Below the pieces are notes generated by a model. That model saw nothing but the letters and a program-made list of their open reading frames with translations, was not told where the DNA came from and ran no database searches. The position numbers and the translations under genes are program-made. A DNA stretch of 13,316 nt from Clostridium sp. (GTDB taxonomy: Bacteria; Bacillota; Clostridia; Acetivibrionales; Acetivibrionaceae): NCBI GenBank assembly GCA_012841175.1, contig DUVG01000089.1, positions 1 through 13,316 on the forward strand, written 5' to 3'. Positions 12,911-13,316 of the stretch are shown piece after piece (the stretch's first letter is position 1; each line of letters opens with the position of its first letter).

Positions 12911-13316
12911 ATGGATTTACTTCATACCCAAAATAACAATATCTTAACTGTTACAGCAATAAATAAGTATATAAAAGAACTTATTTCCAGAGATTTTATT
13001 CTTTCAAATCTCTGGATTAGAGGTGAAATATCTAATTTTAAGCATCACTCTTCGGGACATATGTATTTTACATTAAAAGATGAAAGTAGCCTATTAAAGT
13101 GTGTAATGTTCAAAAGCTGCAATTTAGGTCTTAAATTTACGCCTGAGAACGGAATGAAGGTTATTATAAAGGGCTATATTTCTGTTTTTGAAAGGGACGG
13201 GCAGTATCAATTATACGCTCAGGAAATGCAAAATGACGGTACTGGTAATTTACATATAGCATTTGAACAACTTAAAAAAAAGTTGTTTAATGAAGGACTG
13301 TTTGATGAAAAAATCA
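12911..13316 (+). CDS. xseA: Exodeoxyribonuclease VII large subunit, 5' part (cut by window end)
   Basis: XseA with XseB makes exonuclease VII, which degrades single-stranded DNA from both ends. Only the first 135 codons are present. They encode the OB-fold DNA-binding domain: TVTAINKYIKELI (about 13-25), LWIRGEISNFKHHSSGHMYFTLKD (about 34-57), then a strand-rich region with VIIKGYISVFERDGQYQLYAQEM (about 89-111), and the start of the linker to the catalytic domain. The reading frame is open to the window edge. The ATG at 12911 follows GGTGG (12901-12905), which overlaps the nusB stop. This adjacency of nusB and xseA is common in clostridia; in Bacillus folD lies between them. Confidence 0.95.
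   Translation, partial: MDLLHTQNNNILTVTAINKYIKELISRDFILSNLWIRGEISNFKHHSSGHMYFTLKDESSLLKCVMFKSCNLGLKFTPENGMKVIIKGYISVFERDGQYQLYAQEMQNDGTGNLHIAFEQLKKKLFNEGLFDEKI

Overview
The window is AT-rich chromosomal DNA from an endospore-forming Clostridia-like member of the Firmicutes. The evidence is a complete eight-gene spoIIIA operon, strong AGGAGG-type ribosome binding sites, proteins that read as clostridial versions, and a gene order close to that I recall for the Bacillus subtilis yqh region (aroQ, papA/yqhT, efp, then spoIIIAA-AH, yqhY, nusB and xseA). No mobile element, CRISPR array, tRNA or rRNA was seen. Genus cannot be fixed from the sequence alone.

Layout. Positions 1-3 are the start codon of a minus-strand gene that runs out of the window; a strong divergent promoter for it lies at 51-78. 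Plus-strand genes follow to the end. A prepilin peptidase (183-995) and a small ComFB-family protein (1026-1292) form a competence/pilus-flavoured pair closed by an intrinsic terminator (1334-1366). Next come an endonuclease IV-like TIM-barrel protein, type II 3-dehydroquinate dehydratase (aroQ) and an M24 Xaa-Pro aminopeptidase, closely packed. A 257-base gap with two inverted repeats precedes elongation factor P (efp) and a cysteine-rich CD1247-family zinc-ribbon protein, closed by a strong hairpin terminator (about 5100-5144). The spoIIIAA to spoIIIAH operon spans 5228-10815, preceded by a plausible sigma-E promoter. An Asp23/Gls24 protein (11050-11466) has its own sigma-A promoter, an unusually structured leader and its own terminator. 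Then come amaP, a DUF2273 membrane protein, nusB and the 5' part of xseA, which is cut by the window end.

How the genes work together. SpoIIIAA-AH build the mother-cell side of the SpoIIIA-SpoIIQ channel (feeding tube) that keeps the engulfed forespore active: AA is the ATPase, AB-AF are membrane parts, and AG and AH carry ring-building domains. Asp23, AmaP and the DUF2273 protein look like the envelope-associated Asp23 system. EF-P, NusB, AroQ, the aminopeptidase and XseA are housekeeping.

No wholly new system is visible. The least ordinary features are regulatory: the long hairpin in the asp23 leader, with an upstream segment able to pair with the same arm; an extended -10 promoter embedded in a terminator hairpin before the endonuclease IV-like gene; a palindrome filling the spacer of the divergent promoter at the left edge; and paired dyads upstream of efp. 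Several starts were moved from the longest reading frame to the codon with the best ribosome binding site, and this is stated in each entry.
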